From contig CANRJM010000004.1 in the NCBI GenBank assembly GCA_947630925.1, positions 1-64,000 on the forward strand: a DNA stretch of 64,000 nt, in the 5' to 3' direction. Both the position numbers and the translations under genes were made by a program. Below are positions 35,748 through 45,113 of this stretch, one piece after another; the first letter of the stretch is position 1; each line of letters begins with the position of its first letter. The notes beneath the pieces are model-generated. The model did no database searches. It was not told where the DNA came from and worked only from the letters and a program-made list of their open reading frames with translations. This stretch comes from an uncultured Lachnospiraceae bacterium. Lineage in GTDB: Bacteria; Bacillota; Clostridia; Lachnospirales; Lachnospiraceae.

Positions 35748-38105
35748 TTAGGATAAATACTGCTTTACCGTCCAGGTGTTTCCATCTGACTGCAAAAAGA
35801 TGGCTCCGCGCTCCGGTGTTTGATAAATCCTTGTATGGATTGCATATAGCCTTTCTAATAAATCTTTATGCGGATGCCCGTAACGGTTATTTTTTCCACA
35901 GGAAATCAGCGAGATTGCCGGAGAAACGACGGACAGATATTCTTCGCTGGTGGAATTTTTGGAACCGTGGTGAGCAACTTTCAAAATATCATATTGCTTG
36001 GGCAGTAAAAATTGCTTTTGCCTTATTTTCTGGAGGAATGTTTCCTCTCCGTCTCCTTCCAAATCTCCGGTCAAAAGCATGGAATTTTTTCCGTAAATCA
36101 GACTAAGTGTTGTAGAATATGCGTTTGCTGATTCTGCGGCATATCCTTTTTCCGGATGCAGACAGAGCAAAGAGAGTTTTCCTGAAACAATCCTGTCTCC
36201 GGTTTGGATGGTTCCGACAGGAATATGTGCTTTTTCTGCTGCTTTTTGCAGACGGATATAATTTTGATCAATACAGCTTTTGTCGGGTGCAGGCATAAGA
36301 TATCTGTTAATTTGGATCCCCGAAGAAGGAGCGCTTTCTAACAGCTCGATCTGACCTGAAACATGATCTTCATCGGAATGCGTCATAATCATATAGTCAA
36401 TCGTCCGTATCCCATAGTATTTTAAGTATGGAATAATACGGTATTTTCCCACTTCATTCGTATCTGTGCTGCCTCCGTCAATTAAAATATTCAGATGTTC
36501 TTCGCTCTGCAGAAAAATCCCATCCCCTTGTCCGACATCTAACATCGTTACCTTCAGACCGGTTACCGGTGGTTTTTGCATCAGAAGAAGACAGGACAGC
36601 GCAAAGGAAACACCTGTTATCTTCTTTTTCAGCACAGGAATCTGTTCAGAATATAAGATATCGTTTTGGAACAGAAAGATTGCCGTAAACACCATGCCGT
36701 AATACAACACAATTTTCCATATGGCAGGGCAGCCAAAGATTTGAACTGACCCCGGAAGCTGTTCAAAAAAACGGCAGACAATCTCATAGAACTTCAAAAT
36801 CCAGTGTACCGGGCAAAGCAGATATTGAGCAAGCGGCATATAGAACAGACCGAAAATTCCTGCAAAAAGTGATAACACTACAACTGTAGAAAGTAATGGC
36901 AGAACCATGATATTTAAAAAAATACTATATGCCGGTATCTCATAATAGAAATATAGGAGGACGGGGAACGTCATAATCCAGATCGCCATACTGCCTAAGA
37001 GCATGGAAACTAATTTTTGCATTACGCGATAAAACAGTTGGTACAATATAGGACATGAACTGTTTGCCCTTTGTTCCTTCCATTTCCTTTGTTGTTTTCT
37101 GCGCCGTTTCCTCTGTTCAAACCGGCTTCCAAAAAGAATACCTGTCAGAATCGGATATAGATATACCGCTCCAAACACAGCGCTGTAAGACAAAAGAAAA
37201 CCACAGGAAAAAATGGCGTATGGTTTCTGCAGCCATATCACAAATGCGCTGACTGCCATTGCTGTCAATGCGTCATAGCTTCTTCCGATTTCTTTGCTAA
37301 ACAGCTGAAGCAGCATCATAAGAACGGCTCTGGTAACCGATATTCCAAAACCGGTCATTACGCCGTATAAAATCAAAAGAAAAAAGGGAATCAAAAAGGA
37401 AATGGATTTTGGCAGGGACAGCCTTGACAAGACCTGAAAAAGAATCATACAAAAAATAGAAATATGAAGACCGCTGATTGCAAGAATATGGCCTATTCCG
37501 TTTTTTTGATACTGTTCCCGAATATCTTTATCTAAAGCAGATTTTTCTCCAAGCAGCATTGCTGATACTACGCCGGCATCTTTCGAAGGCAGACATTGTC
37601 GATATACGTCAAAGATTTTTTGTTGAATACGGAATAACAAAGCTTTGAGCCAATCTGTTTTTGCATTTTGTATCCTAAGCGTTGAAGCAAACACTTTATA
37701 ATAGATATTTTTTTCACGATAATATGTTTTTTCATCAAATTGTCCGGGATTGGTCGGAATCCCAAAATTCTGCAGTTTACCGGAGACAGTAAGTATATTT
37801 CCGGGCAAAAGTCCTAACTGGGAATTTTTTTCTGTGATAACCAGAAGATGTGCCAAAGAATAAGTATTACCATTCGCAGGCAATGTAACAGAACTGTTTT
37901 TTAAATATAAGAATATAGAATTTGGTTTGGTCTCGATGCTGTCTAGTGTGCCGTATATCTCCGCTTTACAGGAATTATCCGGCTCTTGTTCGATGATATC
38001 TTCCAGGAGATACTGCTTTTTTTCTATGAGATCCCCAAAGAAACAATCCATCAGTATAAACGCAGCAAATACAATACCAAACCCCCAAACGAACGGGCGT
38101 TTCAT
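35748..38105 (-). CDS. comEC: ComEC/Rec2 DNA uptake channel with metallo-beta-lactamase domain
   Basis: 785 residues, the membrane channel for incoming single-stranded DNA. N-terminal membrane and OB-like region (DUF4131, ~1-180), the polytopic Competence domain (~190-480, beginning GHILAISGLHISIF), and a C-terminal metallo-beta-lactamase domain with MLDVGQGDGIFLQ, ILIDGGSTDTN and THSDEDHVSG (~575), probably a nuclease. All three domains are present, so the protein looks complete. It lies 17 bases after the GerMN lipoprotein gene. Confidence 0.95.
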   Translation of the reverse strand: MKRPFVWGFGIVFAAFILMDCFFGDLIEKKQYLLEDIIEQEPDNSCKAEIYGTLDSIETKPNSIFLYLKNSSVTLPANGNTYSLAHLLVITEKNSQLGLLPGNILTVSGKLQNFGIPTNPGQFDEKTYYREKNIYYKVFASTLRIQNAKTDWLKALLFRIQQKIFDVYRQCLPSKDAGVVSAMLLGEKSALDKDIREQYQKNGIGHILAISGLHISIFCMILFQVLSRLSLPKSISFLIPFFLLILYGVMTGFGISVTRAVLMMLLQLFSKEIGRSYDALTAMAVSAFVIWLQKPYAIFSCGFLLSYSAVFGAVYLYPILTGILFGSRFEQRKRRRKQQRKWKEQRANSSCPILYQLFYRVMQKLVSMLLGSMAIWIMTFPVLLYFYYEIPAYSIFLNIMVLPLLSTVVVLSLFAGIFGLFYMPLAQYLLCPVHWILKFYEIVCRFFEQLPGSVQIFGCPAIWKIVLYYGMVFTAIFLFQNDILYSEQIPVLKKKITGVSFALSCLLLMQKPPVTGLKVTMLDVGQGDGIFLQSEEHLNILIDGGSTDTNEVGKYRIIPYLKYYGIRTIDYMIMTHSDEDHVSGQIELLESAPSSGIQINRYLMPAPDKSCIDQNYIRLQKAAEKAHIPVGTIQTGDRIVSGKLSLLCLHPEKGYAAESANAYSTTLSLIYGKNSMLLTGDLEGDGEETFLQKIRQKQFLLPKQYDILKVAHHGSKNSTSEEYLSVVSPAISLISCGKNNRYGHPHKDLLERLYAIHTRIYQTPERGAIFLQSDGNTWTVKQYLS

Positions 38106-38122
38106 AAATCACCTCTTTTCCA

Positions 38123-39091
38123 TTATCGTTCTATCATGTCCAGATTTGCTTCAAAAGGCTCGCAGAAATCAACGGAATCATTATATAAAAGAATTTTTTC
38201 TCCATCAATGCTGAATTGTACGCGGTTGATATTGGAAAGCTCTGCCAGTGTATTGACAACAGAATAAATCGTGACCTCGTCTGAAATATTTTCTCTCTTT
38301 TGCAGAAATTCTGAAGATAAGTCCAGATAACAGGTATGGTTCCTGACAGATATGGTATTGATTTTTGTGCCGTTCGGCATGGTTTTTAGCAATTCTTCCG
38401 ACTGGGAGCCGTTAATACTGTCAGGTCCTTTTATCAACTGCTCCAAAGCCAGTTGTTCCACCGGAATCGTGGCATCATATGTGATCTCCACCGGTACTCC
38501 TTTTAATGCGGTTCCCTGACGATTGGCAAAATAGATTTTCAACGTGGCTTTCTGTTGATATGCAATATCTCCTGTCGTATCGACAAAAGTATCTGCTGTC
38601 ATAAATCCAATCGGATTTAAATTGGAGTCTGTAAGCGGTTGTCCTGCTACATAAAACTGTACGCTCTTTACATCGGATATCTGGCATAATGTTTTTACAA
38701 TTGCAGCACGGCGCAGTATTTCAGGAACTCCTGTATAATTACCATAAGAGGTTGTCCAATACAGACATAGATCTCCCTGGCCGGACAGCGTATAATCATC
38801 CAATTCTACATTGTCCGGGATTGCCTTTTTCAAAGAAATATCCTCCGGTTCCTTTTGCATCCGTTTCAGCATTTCCCGAATCAGCTTTTTATTATTTTTT
38901 TCTTTTGGGGTATATTTTTCAGCGGTTACCTTGGTTTCATTCGTATCCAAACAATAAATATAATAACCGGTATATCCTTCTTCCTTTGTTTTTCCGCATC
39001 CTGAAGAAAAACATACCATCCCGGCCATTATTGCAACGAGAAATACGCAACGATATAAACCAGAGTAATATTTTCTGAACAGGTAACGCAT
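38123..39091 (-). CDS. GerMN domain lipoprotein
   Basis: 322 residues with signal and lipobox (SSGC, C32). Two GerMN-like domains: ~70-165 (VPEILRRAAIVKTLCQISDVKSVQFYVAGQ) and ~180-305 (KIYFANRQG...QLALEQLIKGP, then YSVVNTLAELSNINRVQFSIDGE). GerMN occurs in spore protein GerM and in LpqB of actinobacteria, which sits with the MtrAB two-component system. Here too it follows a kinase and regulator, so it may modulate the kinase outside the membrane. GGAG precedes ATG 39091. Confidence 0.88.
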   Translation of the reverse strand: MRYLFRKYYSGLYRCVFLVAIMAGMVCFSSGCGKTKEEGYTGYYIYCLDTNETKVTAEKYTPKEKNNKKLIREMLKRMQKEPEDISLKKAIPDNVELDDYTLSGQGDLCLYWTTSYGNYTGVPEILRRAAIVKTLCQISDVKSVQFYVAGQPLTDSNLNPIGFMTADTFVDTTGDIAYQQKATLKIYFANRQGTALKGVPVEITYDATIPVEQLALEQLIKGPDSINGSQSEELLKTMPNGTKINTISVRNHTCYLDLSSEFLQKRENISDEVTIYSVVNTLAELSNINRVQFSIDGEKILLYNDSVDFCEPFEANLDMIER

Positions 39092-39138
39092 GGCATACTC
39101 TCCTTCCCTGATATCACATTTCCAATTGATTCCCTGTA

Positions 39139-40584
39139 TCATATTTCTGTAGGAACATAATTAAGCGGAATACGGACCGTAAATGTCGTACCCTCCTTTT
39201 CCTTACTGTACAATTTGATGGAACCACGATGCAACAATATCGCGCTTCTGGTTAAAGCAAGCCCGAGGCCGGTTCCGCCGGTTTCACGAGAACGCGCTTT
39301 ATCAACGCGGTAAAACCGCTCAAAAATTTTATCCTGTACATCCTCAGGGATTCCGACGCCGGAATCTTGTATTTTCACATAAAAGAATTTATGATCTGCA
39401 TTCAGGGTGACACGTATCCATCCGTCATCATAATTGTATTTAATGGCATTTTCAATCAGATTATTCAGCGCAATGGAAAACTTGACAGTATCGACATCTG
39501 CAGTAACCGGCCGGAAGCTTTCATAAATGAGTTCAATATTCCGCTTTGCAGCAATCGGACGTAAACGTTTTAATAACTGTTCAATCAGATCATTGATATT
39601 TTCGCTGGAAACAGACATAACGGCGCTGTTTTTGTCCAACTTGACCATGGAAAGCAAATCGTTAATGATTTGTGTCATCCTCTCAATTTCTGCCGTAATA
39701 TCTACTAAAAACTCACGATATAATTCTTCCGGCATCCCTTCCTGTGACAACAAAGAATCTGACAGTACTTTCATGGATGCCAGAGGTGTCTTTAATTCAT
39801 GCGATACGTTCGATACAAAATCCTGTCTCGCAGTATCCTGCTCTTTAATATAGCCTATCATCTGGTTAAAAGAATCGGATACTGTAATCAATTCAGAATA
39901 TGCTTTTACATCCAGAGATACATCCGTTTCTCCACGGGCAATCTCATCAATGGAATCCGTGATTTTCTGCAAAGGCTTAGAAAGAGCTGCCGCATAAAAA
40001 TAAGAAATGAATAAAATACAGATTGCCAGAACAAAAAGAATCAAAATAATCCGGTAGTTGATGTTATCTTCTATTAAATGTAGATTTTTCGTTGAAAAAC
40101 TAATTAAAAGGACAGCGGCGGTTTGTCCGGCAGTCGGCTCCAAAACCGGCAGAGTAAGCTGCAGATAGTCCCCCAGCTCATTCGTATATTGCGTTTTTGG
40201 TTCATAAAAAGATTTCACAATTTCTGTGGAAATCGCAGTATTCCCTGTCTCGAGACCATATGTATCTTCGACGATTTTCAGATTTTGGTCAATGATGACA
40301 ACGCGACCCTGACAGACATTGGCAATTTCTTCCGCCTCGTATACTACCTCGTCAGACTCCTGCCCGGAAAGATATCCGGAAGATAAGATTAAACCGGAAA
40401 GTATATTTCCATATGATTTGACTTCCTCCGTTTTCTGTGAAATGATTTGGGAATTATAAGAACGAATCACAATACGGGAAAACATAATGACAGGTATCAT
40501 TCCCATGCATACCATAACAAAAAATACCTGCACGCGCATACTGCGCAGTTTGAACCATATACTTTTCAGCTTTTCTTTCAACAT
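39139..40584 (-). CDS. Sensor histidine kinase
   Basis: 481 residues: membrane helices ~18-40 and ~179-200 bracket a ~135-residue extracellular sensor; HAMP domain ~200-252; HisKA with phosphorylated H262 (NVSHELKTPLASMK); HATPase with NLIENAIKYNYDDG, DSGVGIPEDVQDKIFERFYR and GGTGLGLALTRS. Its regulator gene lies 36 bases upstream. It lacks the cytoplasmic PAS domain of WalK, so it resembles the MtrB/ResE class more closely. Confidence 0.95.
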   Translation of the reverse strand: MLKEKLKSIWFKLRSMRVQVFFVMVCMGMIPVIMFSRIVIRSYNSQIISQKTEEVKSYGNILSGLILSSGYLSGQESDEVVYEAEEIANVCQGRVVIIDQNLKIVEDTYGLETGNTAISTEIVKSFYEPKTQYTNELGDYLQLTLPVLEPTAGQTAAVLLISFSTKNLHLIEDNINYRIILILFVLAICILFISYFYAAALSKPLQKITDSIDEIARGETDVSLDVKAYSELITVSDSFNQMIGYIKEQDTARQDFVSNVSHELKTPLASMKVLSDSLLSQEGMPEELYREFLVDITAEIERMTQIINDLLSMVKLDKNSAVMSVSSENINDLIEQLLKRLRPIAAKRNIELIYESFRPVTADVDTVKFSIALNNLIENAIKYNYDDGWIRVTLNADHKFFYVKIQDSGVGIPEDVQDKIFERFYRVDKARSRETGGTGLGLALTRSAILLHRGSIKLYSKEKEGTTFTVRIPLNYVPTEI

Positions 40585-40620
40585 ATCCCCTCCGCTGTGA
40601 TTCCTTCCCGAAATCTATTT

Positions 40621-41310
40621 CTATTTCTGAAAATAATATCCTACGCCCCACTTCGTATGAATAAACTTCGGTTCACTTGGATTTTGTTCGATTTTCTCTC
40701 TCAGACGGCGGATATGTACATCAACGGTACGGACATCTCCCGGATAATCATATCCCCAAATGGTATTTAATAATTCTTCACGGCTGTAAACCTTATTCGG
40801 GTGCATCATTAACAATTCTAGCAGGTCAAATTCCTTCGCAGTAAGATTGACCTCTTTTTCACTGATATAACCACGACGGCTGTCAATATCAATTTTAAGT
40901 TCATCAAAGGAAAGTTCGCTCTTTTCCGGAGCTTTTATCTTTTTGGGATCGCTTCTGCGTATAATTGCTTTAATACGGGCTTTCACTTCTAAAATGTTAA
41001 AAGGCTTCGTAATATAATCATCCGCGCCATATTCCAATCCAAGGATCTTATCCATATCATCGCCCTTGGCAGTAAGCATTATGATCGGAACATTAGAAAA
41101 TTCACGAATCTGCTGGCATACTTCAAAACCGGTTAAGACCGGGAGCATCACATCCAGCAAAATGACATCATAGTGATTCTGTGAAGCCAGAGTAAGCGCC
41201 TCCTGACCGTCATATGCACAGTCAACTGACATCCCATCCTGCTCCAAGCTGAAACGAATCCCTTTTACAATCAGCTTTTCATCATCAACCACTAATACTT
41301 TTCTTGCCAT
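40621..41310 (-). CDS. OmpR/PhoB-family response regulator, WalR-like
   Basis: 229 residues: receiver domain with D9/D10, phosphoacceptor D53 (VILLDVMLP) and K102-region signal, then a winged-helix domain (~130-228) with LTAKEFDLLELLMMHPNKVY and GDVRTVDVHIRRLREKIEQN. The C-terminal half is close to WalR/YycF, an essential regulator of wall metabolism. It sits between comEA and the kinase gene. Targets are unknown. Confidence 0.94.
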   Translation of the reverse strand: MARKVLVVDDEKLIVKGIRFSLEQDGMSVDCAYDGQEALTLASQNHYDVILLDVMLPVLTGFEVCQQIREFSNVPIIMLTAKGDDMDKILGLEYGADDYITKPFNILEVKARIKAIIRRSDPKKIKAPEKSELSFDELKIDIDSRRGYISEKEVNLTAKEFDLLELLMMHPNKVYSREELLNTIWGYDYPGDVRTVDVHIRRLREKIEQNPSEPKFIHTKWGVGYYFQK

Positions 41311-41328
41311 CCTGCAATCCCCCTGTTT

Positions 41329-41961
41329 TCATGAAATTGTTATCAAATCCTTTACTTTGTTATAAACGCCCTCTTTAATACCGGATATGTTCATAATATC
41401 CTCTTTTTTTTCAAAGGAACCATGTTCTGTCCGGTACTCTATGATCAGGTTTGCTTTTGCCTGCCCTACTCCGGGTAAAGTCATCAGTTCCTCCGAAGAT
41501 GCTTCGTTAATATTGACTAATGCGGATGCATTCGAAGAATTTCCCTTTTCTGCAGTCTTACGGTTTTCTCTGCTTTTTTCTTTTGTTACTTCTTGTTTCG
41601 TCGGTACGGTAATCTGCTCTCCGTCCGATAAAAACCGCGCCAGATTGACGGATTCTTTTGATGCATTTTTGGTAAAGCCGCCAACTGCTTCAATGGCATC
41701 ATTTAAGCGCGCCTGCCCTTTGTAACGGTATAATCCCGGATTTCTAACGGCTCCTGCAATATATACCGCGCATTCTGTGTCAGTGGAATCCGCTGTTTCC
41801 TCTGTCCCGTTATCAGAACGGTCATTCTGCGCGCTTTCCTGCGCGTTCTGATACATAACAGGCTGTTCTGATGTATCAGAATGATGTTGGAACAACAGAA
41901 ATCCGGCCGCAAATAAAATCAGAAAAGATATTCCCAGTATCTTTCGTGTATCTTTTTTCAT
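41329..41961 (-). CDS. comEA: ComEA-like DNA-binding protein (SLBB plus helix-hairpin-helix)
   Basis: 210 residues: N-terminal membrane helix (~8-25), Ser/Asp-rich linker, an SLBB domain (ECAVYIAGAVRNPGLYRYKG, LNDAIEAVGGFTKNA) and two C-terminal HhH motifs (VNINEASSEELMTLPGVGQA and IMNISGIKEGVYNKVKDLI). This is the receptor that binds DNA for ComEC. ATG 41961 follows GGAG at a 6 base gap; ATG 41973 is an alternative. It is the first gene of the run that ends in comEC. Confidence 0.93.
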   Translation of the reverse strand: MKKDTRKILGISFLILFAAGFLLFQHHSDTSEQPVMYQNAQESAQNDRSDNGTEETADSTDTECAVYIAGAVRNPGLYRYKGQARLNDAIEAVGGFTKNASKESVNLARFLSDGEQITVPTKQEVTKEKSRENRKTAEKGNSSNASALVNINEASSEELMTLPGVGQAKANLIIEYRTEHGSFEKKEDIMNISGIKEGVYNKVKDLITIS

Positions 41962-42067
41962 AAAAATCTCCATTCCGCCGCCTTTCCGTCTGCGGCACAA
42001 ATCGTTATAAAAAACGCTGTTTCCAGACAGTTATGAAAAAATACACTTATTGTATACTCCTCTGTTC

Positions 42068-42096
42068 ATTTTAACGAATTTATATTGGGATTACAA
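42068..42096 (-). promoter_or_regulatory. Promoter of the comEA-TCS-comEC run
   Basis: On the - strand TTGTAA (42091-42096), 17 base spacer, TAAAAT (42068-42073), about 107 bases before the comEA start. Between 42097 and 42262 the sequence is AT-rich; TTGTGAAA (42231-42238) / TTTCACAA (42252-42259) forms a hairpin just after the DMT gene, without a T tail on that strand. Confidence 0.6.
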
Positions 42097-42262
42097 TAGA
42101 TACAATGAACAAATTTCTTAATATTTTCTTTTCATTTTTTTACTTTTTTTAAAAAATGATTAATTTTTTTTAAAAAACATTTCTAATAATTATATATTAT
42201 ATAAAATTTCGGGGGATTTCTTTTGCTTTTTTGTGAAATATTACGAAAACGTTTCACAAATA

Positions 42263-42709
42263 TTAAGAAAAAAGTTCTTTCCATTTAAACAAAATGATTC
42301 CTGCAATAAATACAACCACACCGGCCAGCTTTAACCAGTCAAAACCGACTTTCTGCGTGCCAAACCAACCGAGCATTTCAATGATATAGGCGGCAATGAT
42401 TTGTGCAGAGATAATAAACAGTACGGCTTTTGCCGGGCCAAGCTGATTCATACCGACAATGACCGTATAAGTAATAAAGGCTCCTATCGTACCGCCTAAC
42501 AACAGATACCATGGCCTTACATGCAGAAGTCCGGAAAAATTTCCTTCTCTTCCCGTAACAAACCATGCCGCAAGACAAATGATCAACGCTGTCAACTGTA
42601 CAAACGAAGCCGATACCCATACGCTCGTCTGTTTGGTAACCTGTGTATTAAATACCCCCTGTACACTCATCAAAATTCCTGATATGACTGAAATAAGCAT
42701 TCCTAACAT
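42263..42709 (-). CDS. DMT family transporter, DUF606/YdcZ type
   Basis: 148 residues, five hydrophobic helices, as in the half-size YdcZ/DUF606 members of the drug/metabolite transporter superfamily. Segments: MLISVISGILMSVQGVFNTQ, WYLLLGGTIGAFITYTVIVG and GPAKAVLFIISAQIIAAYII. Start ATG 42709 follows AAAGGAG; the open frame to 42766 has no support. Such short transporters often come in pairs; here it is single. Substrate unknown. Confidence 0.85.
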   Translation of the reverse strand: MLGMLISVISGILMSVQGVFNTQVTKQTSVWVSASFVQLTALIICLAAWFVTGREGNFSGLLHVRPWYLLLGGTIGAFITYTVIVGMNQLGPAKAVLFIISAQIIAAYIIEMLGWFGTQKVGFDWLKLAGVVVFIAGIILFKWKELFS

Positions 42710-42808
42710 AAACAAACTCCTTTTTTTTCCAAACTCCGGTTCCCGGTAAATTCTAGTATTTCCCATTTGTTTTGTTTATATTCGAAAGGAAGCGTTTTCA
42801 GCGTTATC

Positions 42809-43987
42809 TTATTTCCATTCTGCAAAAATTTCGTCTAATATTTCACAACAGGCATCAATGTGTTTTTTCTGAATGACTAACGGCGGAACAAAGCGGATGA
42901 CATTGGAACCTGCCGATATTAAGATTAATCCTTTTTCCAGCGCTCTTTTGACCACCTGGGCATTAGGGCAGAGGACTTCCATGCCGAGCATCAGGCCTTT
43001 CCCACGTATATCTTTGATTTGTGCCGGATATTTTTGCGCCAGTTTTTCTAAACATTCTCGAAAATATAACCCCATTTGGGAGACGTGTCTTACCAAATGC
43101 TCCTTCTCAAAAATTTCAAATACTTTGCATACGGCGGCCGTGGCAAGCGGATTTCCTCCATATGTAGTTCCGTGGTCACCGACGCGCATGGCGACTGCAA
43201 ATTTTTCCGTAGCTGCGAAGGCTCCCACCGGAACACCGCAGCCAAGCGCCTTTGCCGTTGTCATAATATCCGGTTGAATGCCATAATGTTCATATGCAAA
43301 CAGCTTTCCGGTGCGTCCCATGCCGCACTGGATTTCATCTAATATCATTGCAATGTCATATGTATCACAAAGTGTTCGGATACCTGTCATAAATTCTTCG
43401 GCAGCCGGATAAATTCCTCCCTCTCCCTGCACGGTCTCAAAAAGAATGGCGCAGGTATCCTTTGTGATGAGCTGCTCTACGCTTTCCAGATTGTTATATT
43501 CGGCAAAAGACACCCCGCCAATCAATGGTTCAAACGGCGTACGGTAATGTTCGGTTCCCGTGACCGAAAGCGCTCCCATGGTACGTCCATGGAAAGAGTG
43601 ATTCATGGCAATGATTTCTCCTTTGCTGTTCGGATTTTTTAAATACGCGTATTTACGGGCGAGCTTCAAGGCGCCTTCCATCGCTTCCGCCCCGCTGTTT
43701 GTAAAAAAGACGCGATCCATGCCCGAAGCCTTTGCAAGAAGACCTGCCGCCTTGACAGACGGCTCGGTATAATAGAGATTTGATACATGAATCAGTGTAT
43801 CAACCTGATCTTTCAATGCCTGCTTATACTCCTCGTTGCTATATCCCAGGGCAGATACAGCGATTCCCGCCCCCATATCCAAATACTTCTTTCCGTCCTT
43901 GTCAAATAAATAAACATCCTCGCCCTTTGTGAAAGTAACGGAACGGTCATAGGTATGTATAAAATACTGATCCTGCTCTATACTCAT
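42809..43987 (-). CDS. argD: Acetylornithine aminotransferase
   Basis: Class III PLP aminotransferase, converting N-acetylglutamate semialdehyde to acetylornithine. 392 residues from ATG 43987, behind GGAGG; the open frame further upstream overlaps argB and lacks support. Motifs: DMGAGIAVSALGY, NSGAEAMEGALKLARKY, HSFHGRTMGALSVTG, LDEIQCGMGRTGK and PLP lysine in TTAKALGCGVPVGA. It follows argB by 16 bases, so the two are one unit. Confidence 0.95.
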   Translation of the reverse strand: MSIEQDQYFIHTYDRSVTFTKGEDVYLFDKDGKKYLDMGAGIAVSALGYSNEEYKQALKDQVDTLIHVSNLYYTEPSVKAAGLLAKASGMDRVFFTNSGAEAMEGALKLARKYAYLKNPNSKGEIIAMNHSFHGRTMGALSVTGTEHYRTPFEPLIGGVSFAEYNNLESVEQLITKDTCAILFETVQGEGGIYPAAEEFMTGIRTLCDTYDIAMILDEIQCGMGRTGKLFAYEHYGIQPDIMTTAKALGCGVPVGAFAATEKFAVAMRVGDHGTTYGGNPLATAAVCKVFEIFEKEHLVRHVSQMGLYFRECLEKLAQKYPAQIKDIRGKGLMLGMEVLCPNAQVVKRALEKGLILISAGSNVIRFVPPLVIQKKHIDACCEILDEIFAEWK

Positions 43988-44003
43988 TGAGACATCCTCC
44001 TTT

Positions 44004-44939
44004 CTATCTGGCCAGTTCATGGTCATATAATTCGCTGTCGTCTCCAATAATTGCCGTACCAATTCCTTTTTTGGTAAAAAATTCCAATAATAAACAATGA
44101 TTTCTGCGTCCATCTAAAATATGGACTCTTCCAACGCCTGCATTGACTGCATGGATGCAGTTATTTATCTTCGGGAGCATACCGCCCTTTATAATGCCGC
44201 TTTCAATCAATTTATTCGCTTCGATCAGATTCAAAACAGAAACCAATGAAGACGGATCGGAAGGATTCATACAGACTCCTTCTACATCGGTAAGGAAAGC
44301 AAGCTTTTCGGCGCGTATCGCACCTGCTATGGCGCATGCTGCATCATCCGCATTGATATTATACGTTTCTCCGTATTCATCCATTCCAATCGGCGCAATA
44401 ATAGGGATAAAGTTATTTTCTAAAAGCGTATCCAGTATTTCTGTGTTTACACTGTCAATATCTCCAACATAGCCAATATCTTTTCCATGCGGCGTTTTCT
44501 TTTTTACCTTTAGCATGCCGCCGTCTTTTCCGCAGATTCCAATCGCTTTAACCCCGAGATGCTCTACCATTTGTACCAGATTTTTATTGACGCGGTTTAA
44601 TACCATTTCCGCAATCTCCATAGTTGCCCTGTCTGTTACCCGGAATCCTTCTTCAAACCGGGTTTCCATCCCAAGCCTATCAATCCAGTGGCTGATTTCC
44701 TTTCCGCCGCCATGTACGATAATTGGCTGCATGCCTACCAGTTTTAAGAGCGCTACATCTTTTATCACACTCTCTTCCAGATTCTTATCCAACATCGCAC
44801 TGCCGCCATATTTTACGACAACTCGTTTATTATTAAAATCACGGATATACGGAAGAGCCTCGATTAACGTTTCCGCCTTAACCGTGATCTGATCCATAAA
44901 AGTTTCTTTTTCGTCTGTGCTCATTTCCTTACTCTCCAT
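44004..44939 (-). CDS. argB: Acetylglutamate kinase
   Basis: Phosphorylates N-acetylglutamate. 311 residues; [10 protein letters not shown] (~42-51), [45 protein letters not shown] and [16 protein letters not shown] are typical. The N-terminus is a little long; ATG 44939 has a weak ribosome site and ATG 44924 or 44897 are alternatives. argC and argJ are not in the window. The divergent argG and shared ArgR sites indicate joint arginine control. Confidence 0.95.
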   Translation of the reverse strand: MESKEMSTDEKETFMDQITVKAETLIEALPYIRDFNNKRVVVKYGGSAMLDKNLEESVIKDVALLKLVGMQPIIVHGGGKEISHWIDRLGMETRFEEGFRVTDRATMEIAEMVLNRVNKNLVQMVEHLGVKAIGICGKDGGMLKVKKKTPHGKDIGYVGDIDSVNTEILDTLLENNFIPIIAPIGMDEYGETYNINADDAACAIAGAIRAEKLAFLTDVEGVCMNPSDPSSLVSVLNLIEANKLIESGIIKGGMLPKINNCIHAVNAGVGRVHILDGRRNHCLLLEFFTKKGIGTAIIGDDSELYDHELAR

Positions 44940-45002
44940 TTCTTATTCTTATTGATATTTTGGCTCCTCTCTGTTATGAACCGGTTGCTTTTTTGTTTAC
45001 TT

Positions 45003-45031
45003 ATTATAGGATTAAATTTATATTTATGCAA
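45003..45031 (-). promoter_or_regulatory. argBD promoter overlapped by an ArgR operator
   Basis: On the - strand TTGCAT (45026-45031), 17 base spacer, TATAAT (45003-45008). The ARG box-like sequence ATTTATATTTATGCAA (45016-45031) covers the -35 and half of the spacer; it fits NTGNATWWWWATNCAN with one mismatch. Confidence 0.8.
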
Positions 45032-45069
45032 TAGTTTTTTTGAATTTTTCAAAATTATTCAAAAATATA

Positions 45070-45113
45070 TTGCATAATTATTCATTTTGATATAATATTT
45101 ATTTATAATGCAA
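45070..45113 (+). promoter_or_regulatory. argG promoter region with two ArgR operators
   Basis: TTGCATAATTATTCAT (45070-45085) matches the ArgR/AhrC core NTGNATWWWWATNCAN perfectly; TTTATTTATAATGCAA (45098-45113) matches with two mismatches. TATAAT occurs at 45091-45096 and 45104-45109, either of which could be the argG -10. The 44940-45251 gap thus holds divergent promoters, three ARG boxes and a structured argG leader (hairpins at 45128-45147 and 45183-45221). Confidence 0.78.

Noticed and set aside
35621-36106. 161-codon + strand frame across the comEC 3' end
   Set aside because: Antisense to the metallo-beta-lactamase domain of comEC; composition is that of a shadow frame.
42231-42259. 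TTGTGAAA/TTTCACAA hairpin taken as the DMT gene terminator or a cre site
   Set aside because: No T run follows on the gene's strand, and the sequence does not fit the CcpA cre consensus spacing.
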